From Oscillospiraceae bacterium (lineage in GTDB: Bacteria > Bacillota > Clostridia > Oscillospirales > Acutalibacteraceae), in assembly GCA_015066165.1 (NCBI GenBank), contig SVOX01000004.1, positions 1 through 30,299 of the forward strand: 30,299 nt of DNA. The letters run 5' to 3'. The notes under the pieces were generated by a model. It saw only the letters and a list, made by a program, of their open reading frames with translations. It was not told where the DNA came from and searched no databases. A program made the translations under genes and the position numbers. How positions within the stretch are numbered: the stretch's first letter is position 1; each line of letters begins with the position of its first letter. Below are positions 14,985-23,879 of the stretch, piece by piece.

Positions 14985-16004
14985 ATGAAAATTGTTGTTA
15001 CTGGCGGTGCCGGCTTTATAGGCGGAAACTTTGTTTATTACTTACTTAAAAACCACCCCGACGATCAGGTTATTTGTATCGACTCTTTAACCTATGCGGG
15101 TAATATGGCAACCTTGGAAGAAGCTTTAAAAAATCCAAACTTCTTCTTTGAAAAAGCCGATATTGCCGATCGTGAAGCAATCTACGGTATTTTTGAAAAA
15201 TATTCACCCGATATAATTGTAAACTTTGCAGCGGAAAGTCACGTTGACCGTTCAATTGAAAATCCCGAAATTTTCCTCAAAACAAACATCATAGGAACTT
15301 CGGTTTTACTTGACGCTTGCAGAAAATATGGTATCACCCGCTATCATCAAGTTTCTACCGATGAAGTTTACGGTGATTTACCGCTCGACCGCCCTGACCT
15401 ATTCTTTACCGAAGAAACTCCAATTCACACTTCTTCCCCCTATTCTTCAAGTAAAGCAGGTGCGGATTTGTTAGTTCTTGCATACCACCGCACATTTGGT
15501 CTCCCTGTAACGGTTTCCAGATGTTCTAACAACTACGGTCCTTACCACTTCCCCGAAAAACTTATTCCTTTAATGATTATTAACACTTTAAACGGCAAAC
15601 CTCTTCCGGTTTACGGCAAAGGTGAGAATATTCGTGACTGGCTCTACGTTGAAGACCACTGTTCTGCTATTGATAAAATTATTCGCAATGGCAGAGTTGG
15701 TGAAGTTTACAACATTGGCGGTCACAATGAAAAAACCAACATTTACGTTGTTAAAAAGATTCTCGAACTACTTGGAAAAGACGAAAGCAACATAACTTAC
15801 GTTACAGACCGTCCGGGTCACGATATGCGTTATGCTATTGACCCCACAAAAATTCACAACGAATTGGGCTGGTTGCCTGAAACTTCTTTCGATGAAGGAA
15901 TTAAGAAAACAGTTGAATGGTATCTTAAAAACCAAGACTGGTGGCAACCTATAATCGACGGCGAATATCAAAAATATTACGAAAATCATTACGGTAAAAA
16001 ATAA
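14985..16004 (+). CDS. rmlB: dTDP-glucose 4,6-dehydratase
   Basis: RmlB (RfbB) converts dTDP-glucose to dTDP-4-keto-6-deoxyglucose using bound NAD. The 339-residue short-chain dehydrogenase has the Rossmann motif TGGAGFIGG at the N-terminus, the active-site STDEVYGDL, the catalytic YSSSK and the substrate-binding DWLYVEDHC. GGAGG lies just upstream of the ATG, within the rmlA 3' end. Its product is the expected substrate of the VioA-like aminotransferase that begins the operon. Confidence 0.96.
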   Translation: MKIVVTGGAGFIGGNFVYYLLKNHPDDQVICIDSLTYAGNMATLEEALKNPNFFFEKADIADREAIYGIFEKYSPDIIVNFAAESHVDRSIENPEIFLKTNIIGTSVLLDACRKYGITRYHQVSTDEVYGDLPLDRPDLFFTEETPIHTSSPYSSSKAGADLLVLAYHRTFGLPVTVSRCSNNYGPYHFPEKLIPLMIINTLNGKPLPVYGKGENIRDWLYVEDHCSAIDKIIRNGRVGEVYNIGGHNEKTNIYVVKKILELLGKDESNITYVTDRPGHDMRYAIDPTKIHNELGWLPETSFDEGIKKTVEWYLKNQDWWQPIIDGEYQKYYENHYGKK

Positions 16005-16029
16005 CTAAAATAACAAAAGGAAGAAAAAA

Positions 16030-19000
16030 ATGACAAAAAAGCATCCCATTGGCATAATTTGCGCAGTAAATGACGATATTGCAAATCTTGATGCAAGTTT
16101 AGAAAGTATTTTAAAACAATCGGCATTTCGCTCATTAAATGTTTATTTGAACGTTAGCACAGATTGCCAAAAGTCATTAAAAATCGCTCAAAAATATACA
16201 AAAAAATATCCCGAAACATTTTCTCTCGAAACTTCAAAAGAGGACTGTTCCATTGCCGAAATGCTAATTGGCACACTCGGCAACTGTAACAATCCTTATG
16301 TAGTATTATTGCCGGCGGGTGATGTTTTTTGTGACAAAAACTATATTTCTTCGCAAATTTCTTTGTTATCCAAAAATTCTTCTGCTAATGGTGTATTTTG
16401 CCTTGCAAAAGATAAAAGTGACGACAGCATTATTCCTTTTGATTATTATTCATTAAAAACAACAATTCCCTCGGATATCGGTACTAATTATTTCTCTAAA
16501 TATTCATTGGTGGCTTACTCGGCTATTATGTTTCGCAATAGGCACGTCACTTTTCCAAAATGGTTTAAAAACTGCGAAGACCCATATTTTGCTTTAATTT
16601 ATTTAAATTTGGGCAGAGCAAAACTTTTATTAAACGATAATGTAATGGTTGAAAAATATACTGGCTTTAACCTTCTGCCTTTTGAGCGTTATTCGAAAAA
16701 CCGTGCAAAAATGCTTCACGAGTTATATAAATACTGCATGACAAATCTCAACCGTTATACTTCAAAAACACTTAGAATATCTATAATTAATGAAATAAAT
16801 TTTGCGCTCACTCAAATTGCGGGTGAACGTGATGTAAAAGTTGTGTTTAATGAAATGTGCGAATCCTCTGAAGAACAATTCGCTTGGATTAAGAAATACA
16901 TCAAAAAATACAACATTATTCTTGAAGATATTCAATTAACCGGCAATCTTCATAAAGAATATATGAAACTTCGCGGTTTACCAATGGTTACAGTGATTTG
17001 TATCACTTACAAACATGAAGATTTTATAAGACAAGCTCTTGACAGTTTTCTAATGCAAAAAACCAACTTTAAATATCAAATTTTTGTTGGCGAAGACAAG
17101 GGACCTGACAATACAGCTAATATCATTCGGGAATATGCCGAAAAATATCCCGAAAAAATTGTCCCCTTTATACGCGAAAAAAACATGGGCGCTCAACGCA
17201 ATCTTATTGATATGTGTCAAAAAGCCCAAACACCTTATATTGCATTTTGTGAAGGCGACGATTATTGGTGTGACGAATATAAACTTCAAAAACAATTTGA
17301 TTATATGGAAAATCACCATGATTTACGCTCTTGTTTCCACGATGCAGAAATAAAAGACGAACTTGATGTTGGTTGGTTTTTATCCGAACAATTCCAAAAC
17401 GAAGAATATGAAAAGAACGGCAACAAAATGATATGGCCAAGAACAATGAACGGTTTCGTTCCTAAAAAGACCTACCGTGCCGGCACATATATAAAATGCG
17501 GGTTTGTTCATACATCTTCTATGTTCTTCCGATGGGATTATAATATTGAAATTCCTGAATGGTATTATACCCATTTATTAGGCGACTTTACAATTTGGCT
17601 TATCCAACTTGGTACAGGTAAGTTTGGCTATATTCCGCAAATTATGTCGGTTTACCGCCGTCACGAAGGCGGTGCATATTACTTTAACGATAATTTCGAG
17701 TATATGCTTAAAACCCGTAGTGACTGGATTGCTCTTTTACGTAATCTAAAACAATACTTTATTGACAACCACTTATCTTATAAAGTGGACGTTATTAACC
17801 GAAGACTCAGTATAGAAATTAACAACCTACTTTATACAATAACCTGTTGTAAAGATTATCCGCATTTTTTAAGCACAATTCAGTCTTTAGGTTCCGATGT
17901 TTATGATGTTATACGTTGGATTTTCAATAATCAATACATCCAAAAGACCATTCAACAAAACACTCCTAAAAACCTTTATTGGTATTTTGAAACTTTTCCA
18001 AACGCACAAGAAAAACTTGATAAAAAAATAGATCGCATAAAACAACGTTACGAAAAACAACAAGAAATCAAAATAATTAAAAATTATTGGATTTATTCAC
18101 TTGTGCCAAAGAAAAAAAACACCTGGGTGTTCTCGGGATTTTGGGGCAAATCTTATATGGACAATACTATGTATTTGTTCGAATACATCAATAAACACAA
18201 CCCCGAAATTAATGCTGTTTGGGTTTCTAAAGATGAAGAAGTTGTAGAAAAAATCACAAAGCTAGGTTATACCGCATATTTAGAAGGCACTTCAAACGCC
18301 GTCAAAGCGTTAAAGACTGCTTACGTTGGGTTTGTTGACCACTATACTATGTCTGACTTCGGTGAATTTAAGGGTTATAATAAGCGCTTAAAAATTGTCC
18401 AATTATGGCACGGTGTTGGTATAAAGAAAATGGCAGACGTTGTTAAACTTTCAACTGTTAAAGGTTCACAGTTAAGTTCTGACATTCTTATTAATAAAAA
18501 CGATTCTATATTAAGAAAAATAAAGAAAATCATTTTATCAATTCCAAATATGCCAAACCGTGAATTGTTTGAAAAATATCTAATGTACGTATGTCCCGGA
18601 CAAGAAATGATTGAAGATTGCCACGCCGCTTTAACCATTCCAAGAGAAACATTCTTCTTGTGTGGATATCCCCGTACAGCGCAATTATCAACCGATTTAC
18701 CAATGCCAAAATCTAAAAAGATTTTATATGCTCCTACATACCGTTGGAGCCATCATCTTGAACAAAATATGGTAAATGACCTTGTTGATAAATTTCCCGT
18801 TATCCAAAAAGCAATGGAAGAAATTGACGGTGAATTTGTAATTCGTTTCCATCCCCACACTTGGCGCGACTATGACTATAAAATTAAATCGGCAATTTAC
18901 AACTACAACCGTATTAAAATAGACACAGCGGAAGATATCTACAAAAATATGTCTGATTACTTTTGTATGGTTTCAGACTATTCTTCAATTGTTTATGACT

Positions 19001-19281
19001 TCTTGCTTCTAAATCGTCCGCTTGTATTCCATTGTCCTGATTTGAAATACTATATGAGCGCCGACAATGATTTGAAATACGACTATACTTCAGCATCCCC
19101 CGGTTCTCTAACTAATACTTGGGACGAAGCAATGAATGCAATTATTGAATATTCTAAAAACCCACAAAAGGACAGCGAACAAAGATTAAAAGTTCGTGAT
19201 TTCTTCTACGATATGTCTGCCAACAATGCTGAAAACTCAAAGCGTATCGTTGAAGAAGTGAAAAAAAGAATTGATTTATAG
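16030..19281 (+). CDS. three-module glycosyltransferase / CDP-alditol phosphotransferase (TagF-like)
   Basis: This 1083-residue protein probably builds a phosphate-linked polymer. Residues 1-about 230 resemble a GT-A (GT2) fold but have PAGD (95-98) where the metal-binding DxD is expected, so this copy looks inactive. A second GT2 domain starts at about 319 (VTVICITYKHEDFIRQALDS) and has an intact CEGDDYW (407-413). The C-terminal part, about 700-1083, matches CDP-glycerol glycerophosphotransferases (TagF/TagB/TarL type): LWHGVG (His794), YAPTYRW (900-906), RFHPH (His941, His943) and SDYSSIVYDF (982-991). Since TarI and TarJ follow, the donor is more likely CDP-ribitol than CDP-glycerol; this is inference. 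There is no signal peptide, so it is probably peripheral to the cytoplasmic face of the membrane. Confidence 0.88.
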   Translation: MTKKHPIGIICAVNDDIANLDASLESILKQSAFRSLNVYLNVSTDCQKSLKIAQKYTKKYPETFSLETSKEDCSIAEMLIGTLGNCNNPYVVLLPAGDVFCDKNYISSQISLLSKNSSANGVFCLAKDKSDDSIIPFDYYSLKTTIPSDIGTNYFSKYSLVAYSAIMFRNRHVTFPKWFKNCEDPYFALIYLNLGRAKLLLNDNVMVEKYTGFNLLPFERYSKNRAKMLHELYKYCMTNLNRYTSKTLRISIINEINFALTQIAGERDVKVVFNEMCESSEEQFAWIKKYIKKYNIILEDIQLTGNLHKEYMKLRGLPMVTVICITYKHEDFIRQALDSFLMQKTNFKYQIFVGEDKGPDNTANIIREYAEKYPEKIVPFIREKNMGAQRNLIDMCQKAQTPYIAFCEGDDYWCDEYKLQKQFDYMENHHDLRSCFHDAEIKDELDVGWFLSEQFQNEEYEKNGNKMIWPRTMNGFVPKKTYRAGTYIKCGFVHTSSMFFRWDYNIEIPEWYYTHLLGDFTIWLIQLGTGKFGYIPQIMSVYRRHEGGAYYFNDNFEYMLKTRSDWIALLRNLKQYFIDNHLSYKVDVINRRLSIEINNLLYTITCCKDYPHFLSTIQSLGSDVYDVIRWIFNNQYIQKTIQQNTPKNLYWYFETFPNAQEKLDKKIDRIKQRYEKQQEIKIIKNYWIYSLVPKKKNTWVFSGFWGKSYMDNTMYLFEYINKHNPEINAVWVSKDEEVVEKITKLGYTAYLEGTSNAVKALKTAYVGFVDHYTMSDFGEFKGYNKRLKIVQLWHGVGIKKMADVVKLSTVKGSQLSSDILINKNDSILRKIKKIILSIPNMPNRELFEKYLMYVCPGQEMIEDCHAALTIPRETFFLCGYPRTAQLSTDLPMPKSKKILYAPTYRWSHHLEQNMVNDLVDKFPVIQKAMEEIDGEFVIRFHPHTWRDYDYKIKSAIYNYNRIKIDTAEDIYKNMSDYFCMVSDYSSIVYDFLLLNRPLVFHCPDLKYYMSADNDLKYDYTSASPGSLTNTWDEAMNAIIEYSKNPQKDSEQRLKVRDFFYDMSANNAENSKRIVEEVKKRIDL

Positions 19282-19290
19282 GAGAATAAT

Positions 19291-20007
19291 ATGAATAGCA
19301 AATCAAATGTGTATGCACTCATTTTGGCAGGCGGAAAAGGTTCTAGAATGGGTAATTCCGAAAAACCAAAGCAGTTTTTAGAAATTTGCTCAAAACCAAT
19401 AATTATTTATACTATCGAAAAGTTTATGCTTTATAATTCTTTCGAAAAAATTATTGTTTTGGCACCTAAACAATGGGTAAAAACCACCGAAGATATTATT
19501 GCTAAATATTTTCCCGAAAATGATAGGATTGCTGTTGTTTGCGGTGGTCCAACCAGAAACGAAACTATATTAAACGGCATTAATTACATCGAAGATAATC
19601 TTTCAATAGATGAAGATACTATTATTGTAACCCACGATGCCGTACGTCCTTTTGTTACTCATAGAATCATCACTGAAAATATAGAATCTGCAAAGAAATA
19701 TGGTGCTTGTGACACTGTTATTCCTGCAACGGATACAATTGTAGTAGATGATAAAAATAACTTTATTGATGACATTCCAGACCGTTCTAAAATGAACCAA
19801 GGTCAAACCCCTCAATCTTTCAAAGCATTGACCTTAAAAAGACATTACCAAACACTTACCTCAGAAGAAAAAGAAATTCTCACTGATGCTTGTAAAATAA
19901 TGCTATTGAAGGGCGAAAAAGTACATCTTGTACAAGGTGAAGTATTTAATATTAAAATCACATATCCTTTTGATATAAAAATGGCCACTGCCATCTTGGA
20001 GGGTTAA
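19291..20007 (+). CDS. tarI: D-ribitol-5-phosphate cytidylyltransferase (IspD/TarI family)
   Basis: TarI makes CDP-ribitol from CTP and ribitol-5-phosphate for teichoic-acid-like polymers. The 238-residue protein has the nucleotide loop LILAGGKGSRMG (10-21), KPKQFL, CGGPTRNETILNG, THDAVRPFV and DRSKMNQGQTPQSF. The same family includes IspD of the MEP pathway, and sequence alone does not separate the two well. The TarI assignment rests on the TarJ gene starting two bases after its stop, the TagF-like gene upstream, and the glycan operon around it. AGGAGAA is the ribosome site. Confidence 0.88.
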   Translation: MNSKSNVYALILAGGKGSRMGNSEKPKQFLEICSKPIIIYTIEKFMLYNSFEKIIVLAPKQWVKTTEDIIAKYFPENDRIAVVCGGPTRNETILNGINYIEDNLSIDEDTIIVTHDAVRPFVTHRIITENIESAKKYGACDTVIPATDTIVVDDKNNFIDDIPDRSKMNQGQTPQSFKALTLKRHYQTLTSEEKEILTDACKIMLLKGEKVHLVQGEVFNIKITYPFDIKMATAILEG

Positions 20008-20009
20008 AA

Positions 20010-21032
20010 TTGTTAAATACTGTTTATCGATTGAAATCTCCGCGTCATTTTGAAGTAGCATTTACTGACGAACAAACAACCGGTAAAGTAATTGTTCGTC
20101 CGCTATACCTTTCAATTTGCCATGCAGATCAAAGATATTACCAAGGAAAACGCGCAAAAAGTGTTTTGGACCAAAAACTACCCATGGCACTCATACATGA
20201 AGGTATTGGACAAGTCATTTTTGACGATACCAATACTTTCAAAATCGGTCAACCGGTTGTAATGATACCAAATATGCCAAACGAAACAAACGAAAACATT
20301 GCTGAAAATTATCTTTATAGCAGTAAGTTTCGCGGTAGCACTATCGATGGATTTATGCAAGAATATATTTGTGCCACACCTGACCGTTTTGTTCCGTTGC
20401 CGGAAGATATTGATTTAGAATTGGCCGCCTTTTTAGAAATTGTAACCGTTAGTTATCATGCCATTTCACGTTTTATGAAAATTGCTCACAACAACCGTAA
20501 AGAAATAGGTGTTTGGGGCGACGGTAATTTAGGTTTTATTACTGCACTTCTTCTAAAATATATGTTGCCTGACAGTAGAATATATATCTTTGGTGTTGAC
20601 AGTAATAAACTTGCAGACTTTACTTTTGCCGATAGATGTATATTGGTAAGAGATATCCCTGTCAACTTAAAAATCGACCATGCATTTGAATGCGTTGGTA
20701 CTGCAGCAAGTGCAAATGCAATTGACCAAATAATTGATACTATCAATCCCGAAGGCACCGTTTCTATATTAGGTGTAAGTGAAGATAGAGTTCCAATAAA
20801 TACCCGTATGGTATTGGAAAAAGGTTTGCGTTTCTTTGGCAGCAGCCGCAGTGGACGTGAAGACTATATTGGAACAATTAATTTACTAAAAGACAATCCC
20901 AATATACTACAATATCTACACACCCTAGTAGGTTATATAAAAAACGTACGCACTATTAACGATATTGTAGATGCCTTTGAAACTGATATTAGTAAAATCA
21001 AAGGTAAAACAATTATGAAGTGGGAAGTTTAA
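20010..21032 (+). CDS. tarJ: ribulose-5-phosphate reductase (TarJ family)
   Basis: TarJ reduces ribulose-5-phosphate to ribitol-5-phosphate with NADPH, supplying TarI. The 340-residue medium-chain zinc dehydrogenase has NTVYRLKSPRHFEV at the start, LSICHADQRYY with a zinc-ligand Cys37, His63-Glu64 in LIHEGIG, DGFMQEYI, the nucleotide-binding WGDGNLGFITA (169-179) and a C-terminal SRSGREDY. These closely resemble the Staphylococcus aureus TarJ sequence as I recall it. The start codon is TTG, supported by GGAGG seven bases upstream. Together with TarI it shows that the operon makes CDP-ribitol. Confidence 0.92.
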   Translation: MLNTVYRLKSPRHFEVAFTDEQTTGKVIVRPLYLSICHADQRYYQGKRAKSVLDQKLPMALIHEGIGQVIFDDTNTFKIGQPVVMIPNMPNETNENIAENYLYSSKFRGSTIDGFMQEYICATPDRFVPLPEDIDLELAAFLEIVTVSYHAISRFMKIAHNNRKEIGVWGDGNLGFITALLLKYMLPDSRIYIFGVDSNKLADFTFADRCILVRDIPVNLKIDHAFECVGTAASANAIDQIIDTINPEGTVSILGVSEDRVPINTRMVLEKGLRFFGSSRSGREDYIGTINLLKDNPNILQYLHTLVGYIKNVRTINDIVDAFETDISKIKGKTIMKWEV

Positions 21033-21055
21033 CTTCTATTTTAAGGTGATAATTT

Positions 21056-22516
21056 ATGCAATATCCTATTAGTGTTATTTTGATATCTTACAACACAGCG
21101 TTATATATTGAAGAATGCCTAAAATCTATATTTTCGCAAGATTTAGAAAATTTTGAACTTATAATTATTGACAACGCTTCAAGCGACGGCACTACCGATA
21201 TAATTAAAAACTATATTACAGGTAAACAAAACGTAACTTTTATAGAAAATAAAGAAAATTTAGGCGGTTCTATTGCAGGCAACACCGGTATTAAAATGGC
21301 TAAAGGCGAGTACGTTTATTTAATGGACTCAGATGATATAATGCCGCAAGGTGCCCTTAAAGCATTGTATGAAAGCGCTGTAAAAACTAATAGTGACGTT
21401 GTTATAGGCCGTGCCAAAAGTTTAATAGAAGGCGAAATTAGAAATATTAAATTCAATTTTTATAATATTCCCTATTGCTACACAGGCACTTATAAAAATA
21501 TTAAAAAATGCAAAGAACTTTTAATCTCACCTTTCTATTGGGGCAGAATTTACAGAACTAAACTTTTGCTCGAACACAATGTCTTTATGCCTGAAAATTT
21601 CATGTTTTCTGATATGTATCTAAACTCAAAAGCATTAAGATATGCAAAAAACATAACGGTAATTGAGCATTTATCTTACATTTGGCGGCGTTTTAAAACG
21701 CAGGACAGCCACGTTTCCATAACCAGTCCAAAAAATCAAAAACGCCTTTTTAACGACAGGTTAGACTGTTATTACAAATGCGAAGAAATCTTTTCGGGTT
21801 CTTCGTATAAAAAACTTTTAAGAACAACCCGTTTTTATAATTTAGTAAGATTATTTTTACTTGCAAAATACACCACCAAAAGTGAACATTTTGCGCAAAA
21901 ATATTATAAAAAAATGCGAAAATACCTACACTTCTTTTCGCGTAAGCAAATAATTAATTATTTGCAATTAGTGAACTGTAAATATTTGAATATTAAAAAT
22001 AAAACCCTTTGTTTCTTAATAAAAGCAAAGCGTTTTGACGAATATTTACAAATTTCAAACAAAGATTTTAATTTTGAAACCGAACTTAAGGGTAAATATT
22101 TAGTAGTCAAAAAAGATAATCGTCCAAAAGGCGTTCCTTTTTGGTTCTTGCGAGAACTTCCAAGCGCTCCGAATTGTTGTACTGTTTCTAACCTGCAGGA
22201 AACTAACGATTCTTATATTTTTTCATTCTGTATTAAATCACAATCAAAAGCCAGTTACAAATTGGCTAGGATAATTGTTGTTGACTCAATAGGAAATGAA
22301 ATATATCTAACAAACCCCAAAAAACACGGGGCTAATAAATATAACTTTGCTATTCCAAAAGAGATTTCACAAAATCTTGAAAGTAGCAAAAATTATTACA
22401 TAAACGTTGAATTTCTTTACAATTATAATTTTTGCAATTTCAATTTACAAAATAATTCAAAAGATATTTTAATAGTCAAAAGCAAAGAAAAAGGTTTTTC
22501 TATTATGAATTTATAA
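21056..22516 (+). CDS. GT2 family glycosyltransferase with C-terminal accessory region
   Basis: The 486-residue protein has an N-terminal GT-A domain: ISVILISYNTALYIEECLKS, IIIDNASSDGT and the metal-binding MDSDD at about 94-98, so it looks catalytically intact. The remaining half, about 230-486, is Lys-rich and then forms a predicted beta-rich tail. A similar layout is seen in teichoic-acid glycosyltransferases such as TarS, which decorate ribitol phosphate, but I cannot show homology by eye. The likely role is to add a sugar, perhaps the dTDP-amino-sugar made by the first three genes, to the polymer. The ATG follows AAGGTGAT and lies 23 bases after tarJ. Confidence 0.8.
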   Translation: MQYPISVILISYNTALYIEECLKSIFSQDLENFELIIIDNASSDGTTDIIKNYITGKQNVTFIENKENLGGSIAGNTGIKMAKGEYVYLMDSDDIMPQGALKALYESAVKTNSDVVIGRAKSLIEGEIRNIKFNFYNIPYCYTGTYKNIKKCKELLISPFYWGRIYRTKLLLEHNVFMPENFMFSDMYLNSKALRYAKNITVIEHLSYIWRRFKTQDSHVSITSPKNQKRLFNDRLDCYYKCEEIFSGSSYKKLLRTTRFYNLVRLFLLAKYTTKSEHFAQKYYKKMRKYLHFFSRKQIINYLQLVNCKYLNIKNKTLCFLIKAKRFDEYLQISNKDFNFETELKGKYLVVKKDNRPKGVPFWFLRELPSAPNCCTVSNLQETNDSYIFSFCIKSQSKASYKLARIIVVDSIGNEIYLTNPKKHGANKYNFAIPKEISQNLESSKNYYINVEFLYNYNFCNFNLQNNSKDILIVKSKEKGFSIMNL

Positions 22517-22537
22517 CATTTTTTAGGCGGTAATATT

Positions 22538-23830
22538 ATGTATAACGTTCTTATTTTCCCTGCCGGTAGTGAAATTGGCTTTGAAATATATAATGCTTTA
22601 AAATTTTCAAAAATGCTTAAAGTTTACGGCGGCACAAGTGTTAAAGACCATTCTCAATTTGTTTATAAAAACCTTATAACAGGTCTTCCCTATCTTACTG
22701 ACCAAAACTTTATAGAAAAACTTAATATTGTTTTAAAAGAAAATAATATTGATTTCATTTATCCCGCTCACGATAGCGTTGGCTTGTTTTTAACCGAGCA
22801 TTTAGAAGAAATCAATGCCAAAGTAGTTACTTCACCGCTTAAAACCGTTGATATTTGCCGTTCAAAATCAAAAACTTACGAATATTTCAGCGACTGCGAT
22901 TTTATTCCAAAAACTTATGAAAATATAGACGATATTACCACCTATCCCGTGTTTGTTAAACCAACCGTTGGGCAGGGTTCTAACGGCGCTGTAAAATGCG
23001 ATAATAGAAAGCAATTGCTAAACCGTTTAGACCTTGGTGACAAAGTGGTTATTTGCGAATATCTTGAAGGAATGGAATATACCATTGACTGTTTCACCGA
23101 TAAAGACGGCGTTTTACGAGTTGCATCTTTGCGCGACCGTGCCCGTACAAAAACAGGTATTAGTGTGAATTCAAGAAACTTACCGCTTGATAAAGATATT
23201 TTAAGAATAGCAAAAGAAATAAACTCAAGATTAACTTTTTGCGGTGCGTGGTTCTTCCAAATGAAACTCAACGCCAATAACCAATATCGTATGTTGGAAA
23301 TAAGTCCACGTATCCCCGGTACAATGGGACTTTCAAGAAACACCGGTGTAAACTTCCCCCTTCTTACAATTTACACCCTTTTGGGATACCCTGTTGAAAT
23401 TTTAAAACACGATTATAACATAGAGGTTGACAGGGCGTTTATAAACCGCTATAAAATAAACCAAAAATATTCTTGTGTTTACCTTGACCTTGACGACACT
23501 TTGGAGTTAAAAGACAAGGTTAACGAATGGTTAATGCTTTATTTGTATCAATGCGTCAATAACAACATTAAACTATATTTATTAACCCGTCATGCACGTG
23601 ATATTGATGAAACGCTTGCAAAACATAAAATTGCACCGCAGTTGTTTGATGAAATAATTCACATAAAAGACGATACTCCAAAATCTAATTACATAACAAA
23701 AAGCGATGCTATCTTTATTGACGATTCTTTTAGAGAAAGAATTGACGTTAAGGAAAAATGCAAAATCAACGTTTTTGACCTTGACCAAATTGAAGCACTG
23801 CTCGATTGGACACAAATTTGCTACAATTAA
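22538..23830 (+). CDS. ATP-grasp ligase fused to a HAD-family domain
   Basis: The 430-residue protein joins two domains. Residues 1-about 300 form an ATP-grasp ligase of the carbamoyl-phosphate-synthase/PylC type: pre-ATP-grasp region with IYPAHDS, the ATP lysine and glycine loop VFVKPTVGQGSNG, EYLEGMEYT and the metal-binding LEISPRIPGT. Residues about 312-430 are a HAD-type domain with DLDDT (Asp317, Asp319), LLTRH as motif II and FIDDSF as motif IV, so both halves look active. ATP-grasp enzymes join a carboxylate to an amine through an acyl-phosphate. In this operon the amine could be the amino-sugar; this is inference. It is the last gene before the operon terminator. Confidence 0.85.
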   Translation: MYNVLIFPAGSEIGFEIYNALKFSKMLKVYGGTSVKDHSQFVYKNLITGLPYLTDQNFIEKLNIVLKENNIDFIYPAHDSVGLFLTEHLEEINAKVVTSPLKTVDICRSKSKTYEYFSDCDFIPKTYENIDDITTYPVFVKPTVGQGSNGAVKCDNRKQLLNRLDLGDKVVICEYLEGMEYTIDCFTDKDGVLRVASLRDRARTKTGISVNSRNLPLDKDILRIAKEINSRLTFCGAWFFQMKLNANNQYRMLEISPRIPGTMGLSRNTGVNFPLLTIYTLLGYPVEILKHDYNIEVDRAFINRYKINQKYSCVYLDLDDTLELKDKVNEWLMLYLYQCVNNNIKLYLLTRHARDIDETLAKHKIAPQLFDEIIHIKDDTPKSNYITKSDAIFIDDSFRERIDVKEKCKINVFDLDQIEALLDWTQICYN

Positions 23831-23836
23831 TAGTTT

Positions 23837-23871
23837 AAGAGGATATGTTTTAAAAACATATCCTCTTTTTT
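23837..23871 (+). terminator. rho-independent terminator of the glycan operon
   Basis: AAGAGGATATGTTTT (23837-23851) is perfectly complementary to 23853-23867 and is followed by T to 23871. It begins six bases after the last stop codon and ends the roughly 11 kb operon. Confidence 0.92.
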
Positions 23872-23879
23872 GTCAAACT

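Noticed and set aside
19291..20007. IspD of the MEP pathway instead of TarI
   Set aside because: The family fits both, and ispE is in the window, but the gene is immediately followed by a clear TarJ homologue inside a glycan operon far from ispE.
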